64,000 bases of DNA, taken from assembly GCA_008921705.1 (NCBI GenBank), contig VFFE01006818.1, positions 194,255 through 258,254 of the forward strand, read 5' to 3'. The position numbers were made by a program, and so were the translations under genes. Source of the stretch: Burhinus oedicnemus. Taxonomy: Eukaryota; Chordata; Aves; Charadriiformes; Burhinidae. Below are positions 52,743 to 64,000 of this stretch, piece after piece. The notes beneath the pieces are model-generated. The model searched no databases and had not been told where the DNA came from. It worked only from the letters and a program-made list of their open reading frames with translations. Numbering within the stretch: position 1 is the stretch's first letter; every line of letters starts with the position of its first letter.

Positions 52743-52795
52743 TGTAAAATCTAATCTAAGGATGTAAAATCTAATCTAAGGATGTAAAATCTAAT
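52743..52795. repeat. 20-bp tandem repeat, about 2.6 copies
   Basis: The unit ATGTAAAATCTAATCTAAGG is repeated perfectly twice and then partially, ending in an A-run. Confidence 0.93.
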
Positions 52796-55700
52796 AAAAA
52801 ACTGTTTCACTGGCAAACTTTGACTTGCTTAGATAAAACTATATCCTGAACAAATCACAAGTATTTCTCAGTCCAAAAACTTATTTGGATTCATTTTTAA
52901 CTGTCATTACAATTCCAGTTTGAACTAAACCCTTTTTTAAAGATCTGTTTAATTTATACTATAAAAAATACAAATTTGGAAAAATATTTCCAACCTTGTT
53001 AATACTAACCTTATTAATGTGGATAACAATCGTTTTGGACGATGACCTTCAATGCATTGGTTTATTCATCCTCACTCACAGTCAAAACCACAACAGAGCA
53101 GCACTATTCCCTGCCCAAGAACAGGTAAAGAGGCTTAACAGTACAGGGCAGCTGTAATAATAGAATAACAATAAATAATAATAGTAAAATATCTATTTTA
53201 AATAATAATAATAATAGAACCGCCTGACTTGAATTCTAAGAAACCTGCATCCATTAGGAAGAAGGAGCAAAGGGAGGCAGCCACCTCGGAGCATACATAA
53301 ATGGGATACGACGCTGCGAGAGGGCTGAGAGCAGCCGGGAGACGTGGCGGGAGCTGGGGAGAAAACAGGCAAAGCTGCTGAGAGCCGGGGAAATCAAGTA
53401 GCACAAGCAGTCGCTACAAATCTACACTGGGCCACAGTAACAGTTGGGAGGCTGAGACTCAGAGAAAAAAGCGGGGGAAAAAAAATTCCTGATATTAGTT
53501 GACCAAACCAAGGTAGCACAAACAGTCCTAATTCTGCTGTTTTTCAGTCTGATGCTTGACTTTGTAGCCTTGAAGTTTCTGTAACAAATGTGTTTTGTTG
53601 GTCAAAGAAATAGAAATACATAAAATTTACAGATATTGCCTGAAAAACCTATAAACAGGAGGACATGTTCGTAGCATTTAAGATTCTTGCTGCTTTGTGT
53701 AGAAGATGCAATACATCAGTGATTGTTCTACAGTGGATGTCTTAAAAAAACCCTTTCTTTATAGATAAAAAAATGGGGCAGCCTATAGCCACAGGCACTG
53801 AATTCTACCTACTGTGATGAATGAAGCATTTGTGCATATTACAACTATTTTCTTAAACGCTATGTTATAATGACAGATGCAGTAGGTGAGTCAGGTTATT
53901 TCACAACCTGAGGAAACGAGAAGCAGCATAATACAAGCTTTTAACTGCTTACATTTGAATGTCAGACAAATAATAATTGGAAGAATACAGGGATTTGTGA
54001 AAATAATTTAAATCAGAAGGATTATTTTTGACAGACAAGGGCTAAAAGAATTTTTGTTTGCTTATGGAAAATAAAACTAAGGAACTGATACAAGTAAACT
54101 GAAAGGCAAAAATGTTATTAGAGGCACGTGAGGAGGAGCACAAGCCCTGCAGCTGATTTTTGGGAGACAGCGCATGGCAATAGTGCGGAGCAGTCCGATA
54201 CCCCGCGCACACACTGCCCAGGCATCCCTGTGGCTCCGAGTAGCACAGGATGAACCTTTTCGCTACCACGTGCCGGCGTTGTCTCAGAGGGCCCCTCAGG
54301 AGCACCGTGCAGAGCAGCACGGCATCCTGGCATCTCCCCCGCAGAGCTGGGGACCTCATGGTTTCTAAGCACAGTCCGCTTGACGGGAACTCTGTCTGAG
54401 GTCAATTTGTAGCATTATGTGTCCTCATACTTTCAGTTTTTAAGCTTTTAAATTTTGTTTAAAATGTTACCAAGGTTTAATTGTATGCGTTCACCATTTC
54501 ATGCCAACCATCTGCCTAAATGTGATTTTCTCTACTAAAAAAAAAATTAAAACTGGTTAGCTTATTCCAAGAAATGCAGGCTTCTATTGCAACATTTGAT
54601 CTCAGCGGGTCTACAAAAACCTTTAAAGAAGATCTGAAATACTATCAGCAGGGTGCTCCCTGTTGTCCCCTAAAAGCGGCCCGAGTGCAGTAAGCCTGCC
54701 AGAGGCTGCAGTTGCCCACCCTCAGCCAAGCTAAGGCTTCACTAGCCAAGGTCACTGCCTGCATCCGGCATCCATCCCCACCAGACATCAATGCCAGGAG
54801 ACTTCCTCCTCTGCAAGCTCCGCTGTGGCTCATGTCTACATGTCCCACAGTAAGTTTGAGGTGACAAAGGAAAGGGGACAGAAGTGACTTTCAGATCCTA
54901 CGGGCTTCCATCAGCGCAGTGTGGGTGAAGGGGCCGACATCAGAAACATCTTCCAGACTGGAATGCTGAAGCATTAATGAGATTTTCCCAGAAAAAAATC
55001 AGCTCCCTTGCCAGTACTTAAAGTAATAAGCCTGCTTCAAAAAGAACTACACTGAAATCAGCTGAGGACTCTTTCAATTAAATCTTTAAGGATGAAAAGG
55101 GACATAATGATAAAACTTGAATGGAGCCAAGAATAACATCCAAGGATTAAGAGATCCAGATAATAGGAATTTGATCAGCCTTGGTAATGGTCTGTCTGCA
55201 CAAATGTACTAACAGCGAGACCTTCAGAAAAATGGAAAACTGTTCTGCACACCACAGTTCCCAGCACAAAGACCCGTGGGGGAGGCAGGGAAGGTTTCTC
55301 AGAGGAAGACAGGCAAGAAAGGAGCACGTTTCCCCTTTCTCATGGTAAAAAAGGGCTACGTTCATCGTAGACTTGCTCATGCGGAGTGGGAGGGAGCCTG
55401 CGGAGGCAGCGGTGGTGGTAGCCTTTCCGCATGCATTTAGAAACTGGCGGGGATGTAAGTGCTGGTCAAGAAGTGGCAGCGCCCATCAGTGATGCTACAA
55501 TTGGGTTTGATCCTGGATACATCAAAGCTCAGGCCCTGCTGGCAGCTGCCCCAGCTAGCAGAGATCCCTGCACGTCCCTCCGGAAGGGGAAAAGGCACAC
55601 GCTGGAGAATGACAGAAAAGGAGGTTCCCCCACTCTCACGGGGGTCCCTGCGGAGGCCCGGGAGGCTTCCGCTTCCCCTCCCAGCAAGAGCGGGACCAAA

Positions 55701-58700
55701 CGCCTCTGTGCTTGCAGATCCGACCCTGTCCTTCCCGTGGCAGGAAAGGAAAGTCAGCCGAGGACTGAGCTTCAGTGTTACCAAATGCTCACTTCAATAG
55801 TTTAACTGTAATTTTACTTTATTCTATGCAAATTAACGAATGATTAGTAACAATAAAAGATACTTAGATAATCTACATTCATGAAAATCCATTGGTTTCA
55901 AAGACATTCTGAAAACTTACAGTAATGAAGCCTACAGGCTCTTGAACTTCCAAGTACAACAAGATTAAAATGCAGTGTGAGCAGTATGCATTACTATTGA
56001 CCAGGCCGATTCATCCCTGGCAAACCAAGAAATATAATCACACTTGCAGTCCACCTGCAAGGACATTGCTTTTGAAGGCAAAACCAGCAAAAGCAACCAT
56101 TATTGTCAGAGAATAAAAGCTTCAATAAACATGTTACAAGTACCGCTCACTTATTACTGTTTTTTTCCACCCTAAAGCAAGCTGCAGGAAGGGTAAACAA
56201 ACTCACTTGTGGTCCGACACACGACCTGTGGAGCAGACTGTTCCTGGTGAGAGAATTCCTCTGCTGCTCTGCCTTTGCTCTGCACCGAGCACTTTGCCTC
56301 CTGTCCTCCTGCCCGGCAGCACCAGTTTCTGGCTGGGGGTAAGACACTGGCGCAGGAAGCAGCAGGACGGGTGCAAGGGGACACAGGGGAGCAGGAGCCC
56401 TTTCTCCCCTGGTTCCTGCACGGCCCAGAGGGCAGTGGCTTCCTCATCCTTAAACGGCACATGTCTCCCAGAGCTGGGCATCACAGAGAATGCAAATACT
56501 GCCAAGAATAGGCACAAACCAGAGGGAAGCGAATCCCAGCTCCCTTCTCCCACCCACAGGCGCGCCTCCGGCTGCAGGTACACATCACACGGAGGCGGGC
56601 TGCAGCAGACCGCATGGGGAAATAACTGCGGGATCGTTTTGGGCTGGGGCTCCCGACCAAAATTTCTCAAACGGCCAGGCTGCTGTACGGATTGAAGGGA
56701 AAAACCTGAAATCAATTTTCAAGAAGTGGTGATACACACAGAGGCCCCCTCACGTATTCATTGTCCTGCAGACATAAAGGGATTTACATTTTGGAGTCAT
56801 CGGTCCATTTGGTGTATGCTGGGTTGTTATTCCCAGGGATAATAATGGGAAATCAGGCTGGACAGAGTAAGACAGCTTTCTAGAGACAACCATGAGCTTC
56901 TGTGTATGCAATGGGACAAGCCCCATTGTTGGGAACTATGAAAGTAGTTATTTGTATTAATAAAAGTGCCGGTCTTGTAATACAGAGACAGCGGTGTCTG
57001 CTGGTGCATGCCTGTGCACAGAAAAGCCATCTGGGGACTGGCGGACAAACACTGGTCTTAAAAGAATATTTCTCCCAAATACCAGGAGAAAAAAATTCCA
57101 CAAAAATGTTTCCAAGCCAACATCATTGTGCTGATACTGAAGGCAGCAAAGAGATGGTTTGTCATGCCGGCACGGGAATGCAAACCTGCCAGTCCCAGGT
57201 TGCTCCGTGCTCTGCTCTGACAGCTAGCTAATGTGCGCTAAGCCCAGAAGGCTAATGCTGAGCTGCCAAAACTGAGCATAAACCCTTAAAAAGCTCAGTC
57301 CCTACAGCTAACCAGCCAGCTCAGTGGGACATCACTGGGCACTAGTGGGCAGAGAAGCCATTTCCTATAAACCCAGTTATGTTGCCTTTGTATTTTTACC
57401 TTTTTTTTTTTCTTCCAATGAGTTACGTAGAGGGGGACGTCTATAAGACACATCATCTTAATAGAACAGCAAAGTCTTTGTATTTTTGATTTTGGGAGAA
57501 TATATTACGCATATGATTCCTGGCATGTTTGATATTGAAAATAGCATTAATAATGCATCATAAGCTGCCTTTAGCAGGGCTCATCATCCTTTTTGCCTCC
57601 TGACTTGCAATTCAGACATCAAGGCTAATTGGAAAATGTGTTTTCTAGATAGTAGTTTCTGAAATCAATGTTTCACCGCACTTAAAGATACATTAATAAA
57701 TCCCTACACAGAGTACCAATATTTTAAACAAAACACTATTCTTACAAATACTGAAAATTTCAAATGTAGGACACAACCTTCTCAACACTGTTGTTTTCTG
57801 TTTTTGACAAATTGTTATAATTAATTAGTTTAGACAAACTTTTTAAGTCTCTGGTGCATCTCAAAATATTATAATAAAAAGCAAATGTAATATTGTCTAT
57901 GGCTGAGTTCCCACTTCCTCATATGGGGAAGCTCTCCTTGAGTAATCTCAATTTTTCATTTAGGATTTTAACAGTCTATAGATCTGAATGCAAGAAAATG
58001 AGTTTTCCTCTGAAAAGGTATTTCATGCAAAGCCAAAGTGCTCTGTCAATATAATCTTCTCACATGCTGGTTTTGTGGGTTTTTTTTCCTGTACAAACAT
58101 TTGTCACAAACAGTATATTATTCACGCAGCTGCAACGTGAGGAGATGAAAATCTGTTGGAAATTACATGGAAAAATGCAGTAAGCAGGTAGCAAGTCTTG
58201 AAAGCACCAAGATCAAGAAATAATTGCCAAGACACGTATTGCCATGTGCATATGGTTATGTTGCATATTTCCTGTACACATCCCATGAGGATTTTGTTCT
58301 CTGTGCTCATTAAATTGAGAGCAGTTTGCTAAAACACTTTTTTTTAGAAAAAAATACAACCAAATGTGGGTAACTCAACCCAAACTTCCAAAGGAGCATA
58401 CCTGTCTTGACCATGCTTTTACTGAGAAAGTTTCAGGTTCAGAACAAAACTTCTCATCACGACTAGCAGAAGACACCAGCGTAAGCAAAGCCCGGGTACA
58501 CGGGACACTCAGTCAGGATGCGAGACTTGTGTTCAGGGCCCTGCTTTTAATCAAGTGCCGAGCTCCCTGGGAAATAGTGTCTTGTCTTGAAGATTTCCAC
58601 TCTACACAGAACTACCACCCACTACCATATGCTAGCAAATCCCTCGTGAGCTACCCCTATTGCAAAGTTAATGTACTCCTTCATCAGCAGTTGGCTGGTT

Positions 58701-58747
58701 TAGAGCAAATTCAGTTTCCATATGGAAAAGTTTTTTCCAGTTGGAAA

Positions 58748-58769
58748 AAACCCAACCAACCAACCAACC
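58748..58769. repeat. CCAA tetranucleotide repeat
   Basis: Five consecutive ACCA or CCAA-type units follow a G/A-rich stretch. Confidence 0.85.
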
Positions 58770-61700
58770 CATGTTTCCCAGTGTGAAATAAGTTCTGAAA
58801 ATTACCTTTGATGAAATAATATCTGATTTAAATTCAAAATAACAAACACCACCCCACCCCCCGTCCCCAACCCCACCATGCAGTAATGAGTCTCTGCAGA
58901 TGGAAGTCTAGCCAAAGTTTTGCTTAGGATTAGATCAATTCCAACAACAGCTTTAACAGACACATGTCAAATCCTGACTGACCTGAATTTTTCCTCAAAG
59001 ATTAATCCTTCAACTGTAGTTAGCTTTAACTCATTGATGGGTGGACCACATTTACAACCCCCAAGCAAATATACATATGTAGTTTACATAGATTCCTATA
59101 TGCAGACTTTGTGTGTGTATAGTTACCTGTTTGTATCACAGACGTACATATCTAAATCCCATCCACTGATTATTCATCATAAGTTTTACACAGTTTGTTG
59201 GGGTTTTTCAAATGTAAAACATAGCTGGGTGTCAATTATGTGAATAGTTAATGGTTTGTAGTAAAACAGAAAAGATTAATAGAATTTCAGTACTGGAAGA
59301 CATAAGGGCTGCTAAATCTCAACGTGTATATTTTAAAGCACGTCACTTGTTGAACTTTTACATCTCTTAAGGTTAAATTGCAGGAAGTGAAATAATTAGA
59401 AACAGAGGTTATTATGCAGGAAGCTAATTTTTCTTTTTTCTCAGATACTCCATAACACTTAAGGTACAAAAATAGATTGGAGTTATTGCAATAATATTAC
59501 AATAGTACACCTATCCTAATTCTCAGTTAAACTGGAGCAACTCAGAATAATGCCACTGATTTGTGGAGGATTATTAGTGAGGAATGCATTTCAGACTTAA
59601 TTCCATCAGTTTAATATTGTGTCATTCCATTATCTTGATCACAAACAAACTGTTTGAGTAATGCCATCCATTTTCCCAAGGAATTCATGCCTGTATAATT
59701 AACTACAATCAACTGTAACACAGATGGCATCGTATGATCCAAAAGCACTTTATGGAAACATTTTAAGCATGTTATTAACATCCCTAAATAACTATTTAAC
59801 ACTACCTCTCCAATCCTCTTCTGCATGAACACACAACACAGCTGGATTTGAGAGTGGAAAAGGTAGTATTTAACTGCAACTCAGTTCTTGGATTTATTCA
59901 ATTTATAAATGAGTTTGAAAATAACAGACTCTACTGTGGCAACAAAAACATTGCATTTTAGATTTCAGAATTAAGACTAATTTCCAGAATGACTCATCCT
60001 CATCAAATTCAGCTTTGTGGAACTGGGCAGCATGGAAGGATACCGATGGGATGAGGAACCTTTCTTTAGGCTGACCATGGTTATGCAAAAAAGATATTTC
60101 TATTTGACAGTTTGGTTTTTTTCTCAGTAGATGTGTGCTCAGTTCTAAACCAAGATAAAAATTTACATTTAACAGCAACAGACAAGAATTTGTGTGGAAA
60201 GACGATTAATCTCCCAAATGAAAACAGTTGCAAGCTGTTAGATGCCCATCGAGCCCTAAGGAAAAGCTGCTCCTTCAGCATGAAAAAACTGAGGATCAGA
60301 TTATTTCAAATTTCATTTTTCACTACTAAATATCCCAGTTTAAATAACCGTTTCTTGACAGTTGCTGGGACTCCCTTCCCTAATTTCAGCCCATCTCTGC
60401 CCATTTATTTAATAGTGAGCAAGTCCCTTGGCCCATAAACTGATTTAGAAAGAAAGCAAAAATATGATCAAACTAACAGACTTGTTGGAGATTTATCGTG
60501 ACGATGCTTTATGGGGAGAGGCTGCAGTACCCACCGAAGGCGACAGCGCTGGGGATTAACACCATTCCTCTCCCACACACATCTGCTTGGCGAGGGCAGT
60601 CCTGGTGGGGGCTGGAGGTCCAGAATCTCATGGAATCAAGTGTGAGCCCTCCAGCATGATCTCAGATGGGAAGATGGTTCCTGGGAAAGACCAAGAGAGC
60701 TTTTGGTAAATTCTGGTGAAAGGGAGATCTTTTGCATTATAGACCGAAGAGACAACATGCTGCTCTTTACGCTGGGCGAGCTTCTGGAAAGAACATTGCT
60801 AGAGACGAAGCCAAGAGACATATCCAATTTAGAGATGACAAATGAGTTCAGAAAAGAGAAGATGTTCAAATATCACATTACCATGGCTTAAGATTTAGCG
60901 CTCAGTATCACACAGTGTGGCTTTGTAACATTTGAAGTGTGCAGGACTAAACAAATCCTCAGTGCGAGAACTGGAACTAGGGTGGGAAAATTGTAATGAA
61001 CGTAACAGTCATTTATATGTATTGTCACACAATTAGCTGCAATTATTTTAGGTACACGGATTTCTGTCACAGGATAACATCATAGCATGTGGAAGGGAAA
61101 CAAAAAACAGTTCTGGAAATTATTAAGTGCTCTGGGGGTTATTAACTCAGCCTTACATTTCTTGCTGAAGGAAGCTGGCAATTCAGTGTATCAGAGCTCT
61201 GCAGGATTTATTTAGAGCACTGCTTTTGAATTATTAGTGTTCATCCACGTCTTTGTGCAATCTCTCATAACAAACTGGGAGACAAGACAACAGTGTAAGA
61301 TTTTATCTTCTTGAAGGACAGCACTACAGAGACACACACATAAGAGGTCTGAGTTATACAGAGATACAAAGGACAAAACAAGAGTGTTACTACTGTCAGC
61401 TTTACTTAAAAAGCCAAGGTCTTCACAAGTCAGAACAGCGGTTCTAAACTGGAGTAGCACTGATTTCAGCAACAGCAAGTCATCACCGTTCTCCTGTAGA
61501 ACTGGGGCTTCCCACTGCCCCATGGCAGCTACAGCAGGCAAATTTACTGAGTGTAAAGTTACACAAATAGCTTGGCTCCCACTGAAAACAATCTTAGGTA
61601 TGGGATGGGCTAGGTGTCACACCTGAAGTCAGGCAGATGTTTGATAACAGCTAGAAGCACCTCCTGAGCATCCCAGCTATAGGTCAGCAGCCCAACCAGA

Positions 61701-63522
61701 CAAGGCTTCCCTCCACAGCGCCTCTGTGTCTCACCCATGTGTTCTGGGCAGATTCTCTCTTAGAAATTACTAGCAGAGACACTACGAAAAAGAAACAAAA
61801 CAAACCTTCACTTCTTGGTAAATCTTGCTGAGGAGATCAGGACTGCAGCTTATACACTTGGCTACAAAATAGCACATTCTTTTTTTTTTTCCTAAACATC
61901 CGAAAAGCTATTGAATTTACCACTAGTACCCTCAGGGACACCAGATCACTGTTTAATATGAACTGCTGCATATCTAATTATTTTGTAAGTTTTCACAGAT
62001 TTCACAATTCACCTAATAATCAGCAGGTGAGCAGTGTCTTTTTACAGCTAATAAACGTTATGAAGAAACAAGAAGTCAAAATACCTAGGTCATTGATACT
62101 GCATATTTTAAGTTATGCACCAAAGAGAATACAAGTTAAGAGAAAATATAGAAATATTTAACCAGCAGAAATGGATTTGGAAAAAAGGAAAAAATATTGT
62201 TAGCCAACTTCATACAAGAGCTCCAATACAGCGTTAGAAGGAATGCATCTCTGCAAGGAATAAGGATGCCAGAGAAGAATGATGCTGTCGGGAACAGCCA
62301 TATTCCCTTGCAGCCTCACCCACGGCCCATTGAAACCAAGCTCTTTCCATCTTTTCCACTGAGTTACAAATGAGGCACTTGAGCCAAGTTCCACTTAAGT
62401 CAGCAGGAGACTTTCCATCCACTGTAATGATCCAGTCATTAATATACTCAGAAGTCAAAAGTGCCTAAAAGCCACTTCTCCAGAGCTTCCATTTAAAAGG
62501 AAACGATTCTCTCTTCAGAGATGGACCAAACCCTCAATGGTGTAAAATGCTGGAGAGGAGGAGGAGGTGCCAGCGAGGCACAGGAGCGGGGGAGACAATG
62601 TGCTGCTGTGCTGACCCGGGCGCAGGAACGGGACTGGCCCCCGGCAGCTCTTCTCCAGGCAGGAGCAGAGGCTTAGCCTCAGCAAGGCAAGGCAAGAAGA
62701 GGTCCGTCCTGCTGATGGCACGTGGCCGGTTCCTGGGAACACTTGCTGGTCCTCGTTTGTACCTGTGCCCTCCTTGTGCCTCGGAGAGGGAAAGGAATGA
62801 GAGACAGCTGTGTCAGGATAAATACTAGAAAATAAACAGGTTATTATTTATCACCAGAGCTAGAAATAGGATGATTCACTGGAGCCAGTCATCCCAAGGT
62901 CGCTGCTCTTTTCTTAGGAATCTCTTCCAGTTTCTGGGGACAGAGGGATGACACCCCTGAAATGCACACGGACACAAGTCACAGGGGCCTCCCCTTGCCC
63001 GCTCATCTCCAGGGCAAGTGCAGCTGAAATGTTAGGAAAAACTACAAAAGTAATCAAGGAGAATGAGGACAGCAGAACTGGTTGAGTGCTTTCAAGAAAA
63101 GCACTATATAAAGTTTTAAGCATAATACTCAATCGTTATAACACTGAATAAGATGAATTTTTGTCCAGATGACTATGAAAAATATTGCCACATTGAGAGA
63201 ATTTTACATGTGAAAGCAAATCCTATTTAGCCATGTCTGTACCAAATATGAGTAAGTTAACCTCCCTTTGATAATGTTTTTTGTATTTGCTATTGGTATA
63301 TACAGGGCTCATTCTGATTAACCATTTTTTGGCAAATAAACTGTGAGCTTGGAGAGCAGAGCTCAGACACGCTCCTGTAAATCTCAGTCTGACCCAGGCA
63401 CGGAGGTGCATAGAGAAGGACAGTTGTGCTATGAAGCAAACTCTAAAGCAAGAACCAACAGATCCTATAATCCATGATGAGTATTGAAGTACTCATTATT
63501 TACACAGAAAGGGAGAAGTACT

Positions 63523-63774
63523 CCAAGAGGTAATGGGCACAAACTTGACCATAGGAAGTTCCATCTAAACATGAGGAGGAACTTCTTTGCTTTGAGGGTG
63601 GCAGAGCACTGGCACAGGCTGCCCAGAGACGTGGTGGAGTCTCCGACTCTGGAGACATTCCAAACCCGCCTGGACGCCACCCTGTGCAACCTGCTCTGGG
63701 TGACCCTGCTCTGGCAGGGGGGTTGGACTAGATGGTCTCCAGAGGTCCCTGCCAACCCCTGTAATTCTGTGATA
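63523..63774 (+). mobile_element. CR1 LINE 3' fragment, same subfamily as the 48-kb copy
   Basis: The fragment begins near CCAAGAGGTAATGGGCACAA and ends TGTAATTCTGTGAT. It aligns base for base with 48594-48840 with only scattered differences. The CR1 C-terminal frame is intact, reading [20 protein letters not shown], with a few amino-acid changes from the longer copy. It is strongly 5'-truncated, as is usual for CR1. Confidence 0.94.
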
Positions 63775-64000
63775 CTCCAATTTTATCTGGTTAAGTGCAT
63801 ATGTCCAACTATAAAGTTCTTTTAAAAATATTTTTTAAAAGAAAACACACAAACAAAAAAACCCAACCATCCCATCGAAGGTGACTGAATAAAATCCTAA
63901 GGGTAAAATGCACTCCCAGAAAACAAAACAGAACTACTAAAAAACCTTGCAGTAACAAAGCTCACGTTTCTCAAAGGAGAGGCAAAGCAACAAGTAGGAA
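63775..64000. other. Right edge, nothing recognised
   Basis: This is A-rich sequence with short A-runs. I see no gene or repeat. Confidence 0.7.

Larger units (their letters stand above)
50474..63522. other. Upstream flank of JAKMIP3 or 5'UTR intron, no recognisable protein gene
   Basis: No conserved protein exon was recognised. If the acceptor at 50474 is real, a noncoding first exon and the main promoter lie somewhere in this interval or beyond it. GC-richer stretches at about 55.4-55.75 kb and 56.2-56.7 kb are possible places, but neither shows a clear CpG island. The interval holds a 20-bp tandem repeat at 52743, a coding-like but disrupted stretch at 52007-52747 and a CCAA repeat near 58750. 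Confidence 0.7.

Noticed and set aside
56203..56715. Opposed 170- and 162-codon open frames on both strands
   Set aside because: Long frames open on both strands over the same GC-rich bases are typical of composition rather than coding. Neither resembles a known protein.

Overview
This is a window of a bird genome. CR1 LINE copies end in the avian-type ATTCTGTGAT tail, an LTR resembling known avian ERV LTRs sits at the left edge, and the one recognisable gene is a vertebrate neuronal gene. The species cannot be told from the sequence.

The window holds one host gene, JAKMIP3 (Janus kinase and microtubule interacting protein 3, also called NECC2), on the minus strand. It runs from its start codon at 50366 to its stop codon at 10470-10472. 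I reconstructed 21 coding exons by reading the minus strand for the family's coiled-coil sequence and checking GT/AG borders. They give a complete, uninterrupted 844-codon frame, the length I recall for the human protein. Every coding exon is a multiple of three and every intron interrupts the frame in phase 0. The last coding exon encodes little more than a 16-residue hydrophobic tail, the likely membrane anchor.

Layout from left to right. Positions 1-438 hold the 3' part of an endogenous retroviral LTR. Positions 439-10447 are the downstream flank, with no recognisable gene, one small CR1 remnant, an 81-bp tandem duplication and three CpG-dense pockets. Positions 10448-50473 are JAKMIP3, with an 11.2-kb intron 2 carrying a sense CR1 and a 4.3-kb intron 1 carrying a 1.1-kb antisense CR1 whose reverse-transcriptase frame is still open. 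Positions 50474-63522 are upstream flank or 5'UTR intron, with an unexplained coding-like stretch at about 52.0-52.75 kb. A second, closely related CR1 3' end lies at 63523-63774.

The splicing layout offers several frame-preserving choices: a 36-nt microexon, a NAGNAG acceptor at exon 9, several weak donors, and retention of intron 20, which would replace the hydrophobic tail with two residues and a stop. I found no tRNA, rRNA, CRISPR array or second host gene.
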